Assembly: GCA_003216575.1 (NCBI GenBank)
Contig: QCIR01000004.1
Span: 32,568-96,567, forward strand
Length of the DNA stretch: 64,000 nt
Direction: 5' to 3'
Source: Prochlorococcus sp. AG-402-M23
Lineage (GTDB): Bacteria; Cyanobacteriota; Cyanobacteriia; PCC-6307; Cyanobiaceae
Part shown: piece by piece, positions 31,103-40,466 of the stretch
How positions within the stretch are numbered: position 1 is the first letter of the stretch
How the letters are laid out: every line of letters begins with the position of its first letter
The notes under the pieces: generated by a model
Database searches by the model: none
Seen by the model: the letters and a program-made list of their open reading frames with translations, nothing else
Told to the model about the DNA's origin: nothing
Position numbers and translations under genes: made by a program

Positions 31103-31891
31103 ATGGGCAGCAATACGTGGCTGATTTCAGGATCGCCAGGCTGTGGCAAAACGAATTGGATCCTTAATAATCTCAAGTCACACAAAGGTAGTTGTGGCTT
31201 TTTGCGTCTATCTGGTTACGGAGATATTGATCTACAGCAAGTAGCTTCTACGGATATTGACTATGCCTTTCTTAAAGATCAAATTCCTCAATTAATAGAT
31301 TTATCAAGCTCCAGTGCAGACTCTATTTCACATCAAGATGATTCTTTTATATTTATTGAGCTTCCTCAGTTTCGAATTCCTAAAGAGCTTGGTTTGGCTG
31401 GAATTGATCCGCGCATAATCAAACAACTTGCAACTTTAAACCTCGAACCAGATAAATACCTTCATTTTGGACGTGATATGGAATTACCAATTAATGACAC
31501 ATTAAATTTCAATCAAATTGAATCATGCAGGTTCAAGCTTCATCGGAATGTTTGGGATCCACCTAGTCTGAATACCTTTTGGTTCGAGCTGGTTAATGGT
31601 GCTTATGGAGATGTTTATAGAGCTAAAGCCTTGATGAATATCCCCGATGGTAGATCTATGTTCTTTAACTGGATTGTTAGTCAAAAAGGTTCGCAATTTT
31701 TACCTCTTAATACTGTCTCACCTCCAAGTGGTAGACCTACAACAATATCTGAACTTGTTGTTCAAGGGAAAAATCTTGACTCTGTACGAATTGAATCAAC
31801 TATTGAGCTTTGTCTCTTGAATGATTCAGTTTTGGAGCTTCATCAAGCCCCTCTTAGAGATACACAAATGCAGCCTAGTTTTTCAAACTGA
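31103..31891 (+). CDS. CobW-like P-loop protein
   Basis: About 262 residues from the ATG at 31103 (a TTG at 31094 is possible). The Walker A motif is at residues 10-17 (GSPGCGKT). The C-terminal part, about residues 150-235, reads like a CobW C-terminal domain (FWFELVNGAYGDVYRAKALM). The GTPase half is short, and the CXCC metal motif of COG0523 zinc/cobalt chaperones is not seen, so this is an atypical member. It stands first in an operon with two phosphoesterase-like genes behind a Fur/Zur-like box, which suggests a role in metal homeostasis. This function is inference. Confidence 0.65.
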   Translation: MGSNTWLISGSPGCGKTNWILNNLKSHKGSCGFLRLSGYGDIDLQQVASTDIDYAFLKDQIPQLIDLSSSSADSISHQDDSFIFIELPQFRIPKELGLAGIDPRIIKQLATLNLEPDKYLHFGRDMELPINDTLNFNQIESCRFKLHRNVWDPPSLNTFWFELVNGAYGDVYRAKALMNIPDGRSMFFNWIVSQKGSQFLPLNTVSPPSGRPTTISELVVQGKNLDSVRIESTIELCLLNDSVLELHQAPLRDTQMQPSFSN

Positions 31892-31895
31892 CGAT

Positions 31896-32711
31896 ATGAA
31901 ACACGCAGTAATTTCCTGTTTACATGCCAATCTCTCAGCAGTGGAAGCTGTGCTAGGTGATATTGATCGGCAAGGTATTGAGACCATTACATGTCTTGGC
32001 GATCTTGTTGGCTATGGTCCTCAGCCAAATGAAGTTGTTGAGCTTATTAGAGATAGGAAGATAGAAACCTGTCAGGGTTGCTGGGATGAAGACATAATTG
32101 ATGGTCTTGATGCTTGTGATTGCAGCTATCCATCTCAGCTTGCAGAAAGGCGAGGGCATATGGCTCATCAATGGACAACGGAGAAGTTGACTAATGAAAA
32201 CAAAGAATTTCTAGCTAGTCTCCCAACCTCGATTAGAAGAGGTAGATCGTTATTCGTACATGGAAGTCCCAACAGTCAGCATGAGTATCTGCTTCCAGAT
32301 ATGGATGCATTCGCAGCATTAGAACGAGTTGAGATGAGCGGTGCCGATACTTTGTTTTGCGGTCATACTCATCTCCCATATGTACGTGAATTAGGGAATG
32401 GATCAATTCGCGTAAATATTAAAAATGCTTCCGATCGTGAAAGAGAAGATACAAAAATGACTTTACCTATGAGAAGAATTGTAAATGCTGGATCTGTCGG
32501 AGAACCTCGTCATGGAGGAGTAAATGCTACCTATGTTATTCATGACGATATAAAGAATGATGTTGAGATTAGAGAAGTTGCTTACGACATTGATCGAACA
32601 TGTGAGGCAATTATTGAGGCTGGTCTACCCCATGTGTTTGCATGGCGCTTGAGCAACGGTTTTGAATTTGCTGAACTGGCTGAAGATGCTAGCCACGTGT
32701 GCGAACGATGA
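31896..32711 (+). CDS. Metallophosphoesterase-like protein with cysteine-substituted metal site
   Basis: A 271-residue calcineurin-like phosphoesterase starting at ATG 31896, four bases after the CobW-like gene. The family motifs are recognisable but altered. SDIH(G/A)N reads SCLHAN, with Cys8 in place of the first metal-ligand Asp. GDLVGYG (Asp36) is intact. GNHDE reads GCWDE, with Cys62 in place of the ligand Asn. VHGSP and CGHTHLPY are intact. Four further cysteines lie near residues 59-76. The Asp-to-Cys and Asn-to-Cys changes suggest a different metal or a sensing role. It overlaps the next gene by ATGA. Confidence 0.8.
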   Translation: MKHAVISCLHANLSAVEAVLGDIDRQGIETITCLGDLVGYGPQPNEVVELIRDRKIETCQGCWDEDIIDGLDACDCSYPSQLAERRGHMAHQWTTEKLTNENKEFLASLPTSIRRGRSLFVHGSPNSQHEYLLPDMDAFAALERVEMSGADTLFCGHTHLPYVRELGNGSIRVNIKNASDREREDTKMTLPMRRIVNAGSVGEPRHGGVNATYVIHDDIKNDVEIREVAYDIDRTCEAIIEAGLPHVFAWRLSNGFEFAELAEDASHVCER

Positions 32712-33421
32712 TTGAACGTTGGGCACTTTTAAGTGGTCTTATGGGTGATCTTGAGACCTATGAATTGATTCAAAAAGATTTAAAAAATACTCGTGGAGAT
32801 ATAACTCTTTTTGTTTTAGGAGACGTTGTAGGACCAAATAAGAATTGTGATGCACTTTTAAATAGATTAGTAAATCCTCATCGTGGTGATTTGAAACCTC
32901 ACTGTATCTATGGCTGGTGGGAGGAACAATTATTGGCAGAATCAGGTTACCGTGGGGAGAGAAAGGCAGATGCTTTACGACTCAATAAAGGAGACGATGC
33001 TGTTAATGCTCTTATGAATGCTGTAGATCCATATTATTTGGGATGGATATCATCACTACAATTTGGATTTGTAGAACTTGATTGTGGTTTGATTCATGGA
33101 AGCTCAAAAGATGTAGGAGACATTCTGACAATGCAAACACCTCCACTTACTCTTCTTGATCGAATTACCCGCCTTAATGTGAATAGATTATTCACAGCTA
33201 GAAGTAAACAGCAATTTCATCTTGAGTTGACTGATGCTGTAGTTGACTCAAAAGTAAAAGATTTAAATGGAAAACGAAACCAGGAACATACTCTTCCTAA
33301 ACGTGCAGTGATAGGAATTGGAGCAGGGGCTCATTACACTCTTTATGACGTTGGCAGTGATCAGACTCACTTTTTAAAGGTGGGGGATGTCACTAAATCC
33401 AGAGGGCGAGGGTTCGCGTAA
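32708..33421 (+). CDS. Degenerate metallophosphoesterase-like protein
   Basis: A 237-residue paralogue of the preceding gene, started at ATG 32708 because of the ATGA overlap. Alignment by eye: SDIHGN reads SGLMGD, so both ligand residues are lost; LGDVVGP keeps the bridging Asp; GNHDE reads GWWEE; LIHGSS is retained; and the final GHTH is replaced (RSKQQFHLEL). It probably lacks phosphoesterase activity and may be a regulatory or structural partner of its neighbour. No signal peptide. Confidence 0.7.
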   Translation: MIERWALLSGLMGDLETYELIQKDLKNTRGDITLFVLGDVVGPNKNCDALLNRLVNPHRGDLKPHCIYGWWEEQLLAESGYRGERKADALRLNKGDDAVNALMNAVDPYYLGWISSLQFGFVELDCGLIHGSSKDVGDILTMQTPPLTLLDRITRLNVNRLFTARSKQQFHLELTDAVVDSKVKDLNGKRNQEHTLPKRAVIGIGAGAHYTLYDVGSDQTHFLKVGDVTKSRGRGFA

Positions 33422-33422
33422 C

Positions 33423-33445
33423 CATTCTTTCCGAAAGAATTTTAA
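33423..33445 (+). terminator. Weak terminator-like palindrome
   Basis: ATTCTTTC and GAAAGAAT flank a single C directly after the last gene of the cassette, followed by TTT. A-T rich with a poor T-run, so only a weak candidate. Confidence 0.35.
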
Positions 33446-33483
33446 GGATAGTTCAGTTCAAAGACTTATTGGAATCTCAAGGT

Positions 33484-33502
33484 GTCTCAAAAATGGTCTA
33501 AC
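33484..33502. repeat. Right-flank copies of the cassette repeats
   Basis: GTCTCAAAAA (reverse complement of TTTTTGAGAC) followed directly by TGGTCTAAC. See the left-flank entry at 30953. Confidence 0.6.
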
Positions 33503-33670
33503 AATTTGTTGTACTGGTTTAACACGTTTTTATCATTGCAATCGATTGGGATGACTTGATGTATAGGAGGTTTTATTCAACATATATCAGACATATAAAT
33601 AATTCTCAAAAGATCTTTGTCTAACTATTTAGCTGATTATAAACTTATTAACGAATTAAATAATAAAAAT

Positions 33671-35023
33671 ATGAAAGCTAATTTAATTAAATGGTTAATA
33701 TTTAGCTTTGTTTTATTTGTATTCGCAGGTTTAAAACATTTTCTACTAGGAAGTTCTGTTTGGGATTTCGGTATATTTGAACAATTTAGTTGGTTAATCG
33801 CCAATGGTCAAATAAATGAGGTTAGTAGCTTAAGAGGAATAACACCTCTTCAAGATCACTTTTCTTTATTATTAGTTCCTATAGCATATATTTATAAAAT
33901 ATTACCCTCAGGTTTTACTCTAATTGCTTTACAGTCTCTTGCATTAGGATCTTTGCCTGTTTTATCGAATATATTATTTTTAAAGAACAAAACATCACCT
34001 AAATTAAAGCTAGGGCTATTTATAGCGATAAGTTTTACCCCTATAATTTTTCTTGTTAATATTGCAAATTTTCACCCAGAAGTTCTATCTTCACCATTTA
34101 TGTTATTGGCTATAAGTAAAATAAAAAGAAAAGGTAATATAGCCTTACTATTATACTTGATATTGATTTTATCAGCGAAAAAGGCACAGGTATTATTCGG
34201 ATTTGGTTTAGGTATATATGCTTTTCTAAATAGGAGGTTTATTAAAGGAATTGCAATCTTTAGCGTGTCTTCAATTTGGTGGCTTATAGCTAGTAGGATC
34301 TCGTCAGAAGGAGGGGATTATCTAATTCTAAGGCTAGGGTATTTAGGAAATTCAAATCTAGATATAATTTTCAATTTAATTACAAAACCATGGATTGTAT
34401 TTTCTGAAGCACCACCAAGTGAGATCTTTTTATATTCTGTCGGATTATTTATACCTTTTATTTTTCTACTTGGTAAGAATTCATTGATTTCTTTTGCAGC
34501 ATTAATTCCGATTTATTTAACTAATATTATTTCTTCTTCTGGTAGTCAAAGAGAACTCTACTCACAATACTCAATTTCTATTTTACCTTTTATTATTGTG
34601 GGCTGTTGGGATTCTATAGAAGATAAAAGTAAGTGGAATGAAGAAAGTATAAAAATAATATTTAATTTAACCTTGATGGCTGTAATAATAGGATTTATAG
34701 GCTATTCAAGAATTGGTTATTTTGAATCAAGATATATACCAAATCTATCAGAAGCTTTAGAGTTTCAAAAAATGACTTATGGAATCGAAAAAGGTTTTTC
34801 TATTCTTACTACAGATAAATATGCCTCAAGATTATCTAATAGAAAGTTGATTCACTCAATTGAAACTAATAAAGTAAATAGACTAAATACTTATGATCTT
34901 ATACTATTGCCAATAAATCCAGACAATAATACTAAGGAAATTCAGAAAATCGTAAAGACTGCTAAAAAATCAGGTATAAAATGTCAAGAACAAAATGAAT
35001 TCTTTTTTACTTGTAAAAAGTAA
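33671..35023 (+). CDS. DUF2079 membrane protein
   Basis: About 450 residues from ATG 33671; a TTG at 33617 would add 18 polar residues. About ten to twelve hydrophobic spans. The DUF2079 hallmarks are visible: WDFGIFEQFSWLIANGQ, PLQDHFSLLLVPIAYIYKILPSG, and the conserved NFHPEVLSSPF. DUF2079 proteins are predicted membrane glycosyltransferase-like (GT-C fold) proteins of unknown substrate. First gene of an AT-rich island of membrane and glycan-related genes. Confidence 0.8.
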   Translation: MKANLIKWLIFSFVLFVFAGLKHFLLGSSVWDFGIFEQFSWLIANGQINEVSSLRGITPLQDHFSLLLVPIAYIYKILPSGFTLIALQSLALGSLPVLSNILFLKNKTSPKLKLGLFIAISFTPIIFLVNIANFHPEVLSSPFMLLAISKIKRKGNIALLLYLILILSAKKAQVLFGFGLGIYAFLNRRFIKGIAIFSVSSIWWLIASRISSEGGDYLILRLGYLGNSNLDIIFNLITKPWIVFSEAPPSEIFLYSVGLFIPFIFLLGKNSLISFAALIPIYLTNIISSSGSQRELYSQYSISILPFIIVGCWDSIEDKSKWNEESIKIIFNLTLMAVIIGFIGYSRIGYFESRYIPNLSEALEFQKMTYGIEKGFSILTTDKYASRLSNRKLIHSIETNKVNRLNTYDLILLPINPDNNTKEIQKIVKTAKKSGIKCQEQNEFFFTCKK

Positions 35024-35238
35024 ATATCAATTCAAGTATGAATATGAAAATGATAGTACTAGTTTCTGTTAAAAATTATGATTCGTGCTGAAATTTCTCT
35101 TTGGAATTATTCATTTCATTAATATGTTACTTTCATGAGGGTATATAGGAGTTGAATTTTATTGTTGTTACTGATTATTTTATTGAGTCATAAAAGATGT
35201 ATAATATAGTCTTATATGATAAAAAACATATTTTAACT
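35024..35238. other. AT-rich intergenic stretch, nothing recognised
   Basis: Part of the gap between two membrane-protein genes, of which the rest holds a small candidate gene at 35239. No RNA gene, terminator or repeat stands out here. Confidence 0.5.
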
Positions 35239-35370
35239 ATGAATAAGAAACGAATTTCAAATGTATTTAATTTGGCAAGAAAGAAGTTTTATTCTTGTAT
35301 CAAAACTTACAGATATAGAATTTTTTATTGGGATCTATATGATGAATTAAGTTTTAATTATCAATTCTAA
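35239..35370 (+). CDS. Candidate small basic protein
   Basis: A 43-residue open frame, ATG to TAA, rich in Lys, Arg, Tyr and Phe (MNKKRISNVFNLARKKFYSC, ending DELSFNYQF). It ends 20 bases before the next gene on the same strand. In such AT-rich sequence a 43-codon frame is only mildly unlikely by chance, so this is tentative. Confidence 0.3.
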   Translation: MNKKRISNVFNLARKKFYSCIKTYRYRIFYWDLYDELSFNYQF

Positions 35371-35390
35371 ACTGAAAGGATATTAGATAA

Positions 35391-37517
35391 ATGATTAATT
35401 ATTTAAACCATAATGTACTTAAAATAAATTTTTTACCAAAAAAGATTATTGCATCTTTTCTCATTTGTTTAGTCTTTTCATACATTATTTGTTTGAATTT
35501 AAAATCAAATGTTTACTACCATACAGATGGCTTTGCTCCAATACAGCAAATATTATTATTAGTAAATTTTGAATCAGTTGGCTTAGGTGACCTTCGTTTG
35601 GCTAGAATATCTAGCCTATTTCCTGATTTGACAATAATTTATTTAATAGTCAAGGTATTAGGTAAGGAAGATTTATTTGTTATACAATCTATATATGCAT
35701 TCGTATCATCATTATTATATTTAGTTGGTATTGTATTAATATTATCAAAGCTATTTGGCTCTAAATATAATCTTATTTATTCATCTTTTGCCTTAAATTT
35801 ATCAAATCTATTTTTAATTAAGATTAGCCCTATATATAGAGATATATTTGGACACTTTCTTACCCCTGTTCATCAAGGAGGAAATATAATCATGACAATA
35901 TTTTTTATTGTATTAATATTGTATGAAGAGAAATATATAAAATCCTTTTCATGTAATAGAAAATTATTTTATCTATTCATTACTATATTTGCTGCAATAT
36001 CAATAGTTTCGAATAAGCTATTTATTCTTACTGCACTTTTTCCATTATTAATTCTAAAGTCTTTTTATAGATTTTCTGAATTGAATAAATTACAAATTAA
36101 TAGGAATTATCTTTTTAATTTATTAATTTTAGTCGTATTTGGGTCTTTACTACTGCTTCTTGGAACAGGACTATTTGGTATAACTTTTTCTCCCGTATTT
36201 ACTATATCTTGGCTCTTTAGTAAGTTTTTTCAGATATCTGGTTTTCTTCTTATCGCTATTTCATTCATGAGTCTTTTCATTTTTGATGAAGAGCATTTTT
36301 CAAATATTAAGGGGGTAAATTTTAATAGTATTTCGAGATTTCCTATTTTTGTTGTCACATTAATATTATATAAACTTAGATCAAAACCATTCCTAAGATA
36401 TTTATTTTTTATCCTTATTCCAGTCTTTTTAGGAATATACCTAATTTCTCTTCAATTAAATACTCAGTGTATGTATCCAGTCTCTATAGACATTTTAAAT
36501 AGATTCTTAGAATTAAAATCAATTTTATTTAGATCAAAAATTTTAATTCCAATTTTCATTACATACTTTTTTCTGCTTTTTATATCTTTATATAGGATAT
36601 TTATTTTGAATTCAATCATCCAATTAAGTACGGATTTGCAAAATCAGATTCTCTACAATGACCCTTTCCTAAAAGATTCAAATAATTCAATTTTCTCTTT
36701 AACTAATAATTCTATCTATATATTAATATCTTTATCTGGATTATCTCCTCTCATTTATATCTGGCTAGCAGAAGGAGTATATACTAGATATATGTTGATA
36801 ACAACTTTGCTTTTTCCTATCGCTCTTACTTTATTAATATTAGAATTAATAAATTACTTTTATAGACTTTTAAATAAATTTAATATTAGTTTATTCTTTA
36901 AGAGATATACTTTAACTATTATTGGCCTTATATTAATTATTTTTATTTTTCAAAATAATCTAATTCGATCTGAGTTTTCTTTTGCTAATTTATCAATTAA
37001 TCAAGGATTAGTAAGACATAATACAATGGATTTTATAGATAATTTTTTATTATCTAAGTCATTTAGAAGATCTGCATTCTCTTCATATTCTGAGTATGCT
37101 TTAGATCACAAACAAATTAATTCTTTAGGCTTAGTAAATGGACTATCTGATTTCTGGGGAAGTTCTGTCTCTGAAATGGGAACATCTAATATGAAGGTCT
37201 CTCCAATAGCGCCTAATGGAAAGCCTAATTTCTGGGCACATAGCCAATACAATTTTTGGAATTCTAGTTTAGGTGATATTTCTAAATATAACTTTGTTTA
37301 TTCAAGAGATATTAATTTCGCTAATTCAATAATTAGTTCTTATGGTGTTCCCGATAAGATTTATCAATTAGATAAGAAAATAGTTAAACCAATAATTGTT
37401 GGTTTGGAATCAATTAACAGTGATTATAGATATTTATTTATCTACCAAGAGAATAGTAAAGCTTGGTATAATATACAAAATCAAATTGCGCAGAAGAACT
37501 CAAAAGAACGGTGTTAA
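35391..37517 (+). CDS. Large multi-span membrane protein, hypothetical
   Basis: A 708-residue protein with about twelve hydrophobic segments and a soluble C-terminal region (from about residue 540). The segment after the first span, YYHTDGFAPIQQI, has an acidic residue in the first external loop, as GT-C glycosyltransferases do, but I cannot place it in a named family. Codon use is very AT-rich, like the neighbouring island genes. Probable role in surface glycan assembly, by context only. Confidence 0.65.
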   Translation: MINYLNHNVLKINFLPKKIIASFLICLVFSYIICLNLKSNVYYHTDGFAPIQQILLLVNFESVGLGDLRLARISSLFPDLTIIYLIVKVLGKEDLFVIQSIYAFVSSLLYLVGIVLILSKLFGSKYNLIYSSFALNLSNLFLIKISPIYRDIFGHFLTPVHQGGNIIMTIFFIVLILYEEKYIKSFSCNRKLFYLFITIFAAISIVSNKLFILTALFPLLILKSFYRFSELNKLQINRNYLFNLLILVVFGSLLLLLGTGLFGITFSPVFTISWLFSKFFQISGFLLIAISFMSLFIFDEEHFSNIKGVNFNSISRFPIFVVTLILYKLRSKPFLRYLFFILIPVFLGIYLISLQLNTQCMYPVSIDILNRFLELKSILFRSKILIPIFITYFFLLFISLYRIFILNSIIQLSTDLQNQILYNDPFLKDSNNSIFSLTNNSIYILISLSGLSPLIYIWLAEGVYTRYMLITTLLFPIALTLLILELINYFYRLLNKFNISLFFKRYTLTIIGLILIIFIFQNNLIRSEFSFANLSINQGLVRHNTMDFIDNFLLSKSFRRSAFSSYSEYALDHKQINSLGLVNGLSDFWGSSVSEMGTSNMKVSPIAPNGKPNFWAHSQYNFWNSSLGDISKYNFVYSRDINFANSIISSYGVPDKIYQLDKKIVKPIIVGLESINSDYRYLFIYQENSKAWYNIQNQIAQKNSKERC

Positions 37518-37606
37518 TGATGCATAATAATTGCTTGATAAGTAATATTTTAAAACTTTAGATTATAAAATATCTATGCATGATTTGTTTGTAGACTGTA
37601 TTTTAT

Positions 37607-38701
37607 TTATGAGTTCCAGACTAGTTTAGAAGAAGCGGCATAGTTCCATATAAATACAACTATAATTCCAGCTAGCTGTGATAAAAGTGTGTTTGGAGAG
37701 ATATAATTAAAGAACGATGTTGCTAATCCAACATTTGCAATTATAGGTAACGATGAAACCATTAAAAACTTAAATAAACCAATAATCAATGCTTTATTTC
37801 TTAATCTTTTTGATCGGAAGGTGAGTGTATTGTTAACAAGGTAATTTGAACTTGCGGCAATTATTACGGCAAATGGTAATGCTTTCTCAAAATTTATACC
37901 AAAAAACCAAATCAGAAAATAAATAACAAATAATTGAACAAAAATACCTGTCGCTCCAACAAAACCAAAACTTATTGCTTTCCTTGGAATTGATCTTTGA
38001 AGAATTGTATGAACCAATGAAACTACAAAATCCCATACTATGGCAATATCGAGTTTTGATGAACCATATTGTCTTTGTTGGAATATTAGTTCTATTTCTT
38101 TACCTTTAAGCTTTCCTTTACTAATAGCAAGTAACTCATAGAAGAATTTAAATCCATTAACATCAATTTTTTCAATAAATGATATACATGTTCCCCTGTC
38201 TAAAATCATACATCCACTCATAAAGTCTGTTAGGTGACTATATCTCTTTGGTAAACTGAACCTTGCAAGGGAATTAGCGATATTTGAACCTCCTTTTCTT
38301 GCATCGCTCAATCCCTTTATTGCTGATTTCTCAAGGAATCGGCTACCAGTAACGAAATCTAATTTATCCTCAATTAATTTCTTAATTCCATATGAAATGC
38401 TACTTACTTCATGCTGACCATCAGTATCCATAATTGCCAATACTTCTCCTGAGGCACATAGGCAACCTTCTTTAATTGCACTTGATAACCCAGCTCTACC
38501 TAGACGATTTATCAACCGAATACGCCTGTCTTGTTTCGCTATTTCTCTGACCGTTGAAGATGTGCCGTCAGTAGAACAATCGTCCACAACAATTAATTCT
38601 ATTTCATATGAGTCAGAAAGCTTGAGTAACTCATCTAATAATGGAAGTATGTTATTTCGCTCATTAAATGTTGGGAGAATAACAGATAGATTTATTTTCA
38701 T
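37607..38701 (-). CDS. GT2 glycosyltransferase (dolichol-phosphate-mannose-synthase-like) with C-terminal GtrA domain
   Basis: A 364-residue two-part protein. Residues 1-230 are a GT-A fold family 2 glycosyltransferase: LSVILPTFNERNNI, VVDDCSTDGTSSTVRE, and MDTDGQHE (the metal-binding DXD). Residues about 235-364 form a four-span GtrA-like domain (KAISFGFVGATGIFVQLFVI, ASSNYLVNNTLTF). This architecture makes polyprenyl-phosphate-linked sugars and may flip them, supplying GT-C enzymes such as the neighbours at 35391 and 38975. Confidence 0.9.
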   Translation of the reverse strand: MKINLSVILPTFNERNNILPLLDELLKLSDSYEIELIVVDDCSTDGTSSTVREIAKQDRRIRLINRLGRAGLSSAIKEGCLCASGEVLAIMDTDGQHEVSSISYGIKKLIEDKLDFVTGSRFLEKSAIKGLSDARKGGSNIANSLARFSLPKRYSHLTDFMSGCMILDRGTCISFIEKIDVNGFKFFYELLAISKGKLKGKEIELIFQQRQYGSSKLDIAIVWDFVVSLVHTILQRSIPRKAISFGFVGATGIFVQLFVIYFLIWFFGINFEKALPFAVIIAASSNYLVNNTLTFRSKRLRNKALIIGLFKFLMVSSLPIIANVGLATSFFNYISPNTLLSQLAGIIVVFIWNYAASSKLVWNS

Positions 38702-38974
38702 TAATATACTTAGAACATTTTTGAAAGCATCAAAGCAGTTACGAGAAGAGTCTTTAAGGCATAATTTCTTGGAAGGGGCATTTCTTTTTTCACTTTGTGT
38801 ATATAACTGAATAGTTTAGTCTAATTAGGTGTTTTTACGTTTTTATATGATCAATTATTATTGGTTAAACTCTCTCCTGGTTTATGGAGTATGCATTAAC
38901 TTAGCTCTAATCATATTTTTTTCTGTTTCTTGCGAGCTATTATTATGAATACTTCAATTGGTTTTTATTCACGT

Positions 38975-40420
38975 TTAATAGTTGTCGCTAATTTTTTTAT
39001 TATCAATAAAGCCTATATATATAAGTAAAATAGAGAGAACGATAAAAAATAGGTTTGGCATATGATAAATCACTTTATTTGCCTCTAGCCATGAAGGAAG
39101 GTAATCTCCTAAATTGTTATATAATCGACTTGAATTTGGATTGTTTTCTAAATTATAAAAAGGTATAGTATCAATGGTAAAAAGTTTATAAATATGTAAA
39201 GAAATAATTATAGATGTAGTATTTATTATTATTAGTAACTTCTTACTTATTAAGCCAATTCGGATTAGAGCATATCCAGCATATAGCATAAAAATTATAC
39301 CTCCAGTCCATCCAAATCTTCCGATAAGTGAATGACCTCCGAACCAAGCAGGATGGATACTATTTATAAAGATTGAAGATAAGGAAACTAATCCAATGGA
39401 AATGCATATTGTTTTATTTTTTTTATATAATAATCCAATAGAAATCAATCCTAAAAGGTTAAGAGGATTTTGTAAGAATATACCTTGCTCTTGATCAAAT
39501 AATAAACCAAAGAAAACAGTTAAGGACTTTAAAGAAAACTGTATATTGCTTCCATATACATTCCATTGATCATATGGTCCAGTGATATTAGCGAAGGCAT
39601 AATAATTATAAAAAGATAAAATTAGGAAAGAAAAAGCTTGAGTAATAAAAAGATAGTATAATCTTATTTTACTTTCATTAAATCTAATAAGACTAAATAC
39701 GATAAAGAATAAAAGTATTGCCAATGTAATTGAATATTTAATATGGAGCCAAGGTAAAAAGGAAATACTAATAAAAGTAAGCCAATCAATATTTTTCTTT
39801 GATAGATCTCTTTTGGTTTCTAAAACAAGCCAATATATACCAATTAATGATATTGTGGCTGCTAGGAATTCTGGGTAAATTTGGTTTGAAGCAAATATCA
39901 ATGGGTTTGAAATTGATATTGGTAATATAGCGAGAAACTTAATATCCTCTTTAGCACATAGCAAAGATATAATCTTCCATAGAAAGAAAATAATAAATCC
40001 ACCATTTAATATCATAAAAGCCTTACACCCTAAAACTCCCATAAATTTATAAGGTATTGATATTAACAATGGGAGTCCAATATTGTGTACATTAAATAAA
40101 CCATTTGGACCCATTACTGCATGGGTGTTTTGTGGTGAAGGATCTGATTGTGGATCATCAGAATTTAATCCTGGTGCGTATATTTCACGAGTAATAAATT
40201 CTTCTTTATATGGTTTAGTCTGTTCAAAAGAAAGATATTTAGAAATTCCATTTGCCATTACTAAATAATGTGGCTCGTCACCTGTTACATTGTTATGGTT
40301 TTTAATATGCCAGATTGCATATGTACTAATAGAAAATATTAGATATAAACTTATGAGAATAGAAAAATACTTATTTTTTACTATAAATTTTAGTGGATTA
40401 CTGATATTCATAATATGCAA
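38975..40420 (-). CDS. GT-C-type membrane glycosyltransferase-like protein
   Basis: A 481-residue protein with about eleven spans. After the first span comes NVTGDEPHYLVMANGI; the GDEPHY motif in the first large loop is typical of the PMT/ArnT GT-C superfamily, where the Asp-Glu is catalytic. It could use the lipid-linked sugar made by the GT2-GtrA protein at 37607. Acceptor unknown. An alternative ATG a few codons on (MNISNPLKF) is possible. Confidence 0.75.
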   Translation of the reverse strand: MHIMNISNPLKFIVKNKYFSILISLYLIFSISTYAIWHIKNHNNVTGDEPHYLVMANGISKYLSFEQTKPYKEEFITREIYAPGLNSDDPQSDPSPQNTHAVMGPNGLFNVHNIGLPLLISIPYKFMGVLGCKAFMILNGGFIIFFLWKIISLLCAKEDIKFLAILPISISNPLIFASNQIYPEFLAATISLIGIYWLVLETKRDLSKKNIDWLTFISISFLPWLHIKYSITLAILLFFIVFSLIRFNESKIRLYYLFITQAFSFLILSFYNYYAFANITGPYDQWNVYGSNIQFSLKSLTVFFGLLFDQEQGIFLQNPLNLLGLISIGLLYKKNKTICISIGLVSLSSIFINSIHPAWFGGHSLIGRFGWTGGIIFMLYAGYALIRIGLISKKLLIIINTTSIIISLHIYKLFTIDTIPFYNLENNPNSSRLYNNLGDYLPSWLEANKVIYHMPNLFFIVLSILLIYIGFIDNKKISDNY

Positions 40421-40466
40421 AACCTTGAACTAATTTCATACTTTTAGTCTACAACAAAGAAAAAAT

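Noticed and set aside
30958..31185. 75-codon frame on the minus strand
   Set aside because: Covers the promoter/operator region and the start of the CobW-like gene; composition does not look like protein.
33617..33670. TTG start extending the DUF2079 protein by 18 residues
   Set aside because: The added residues are polar and precede the natural first span; the ATG at 33671 fits the family better. Not excluded.
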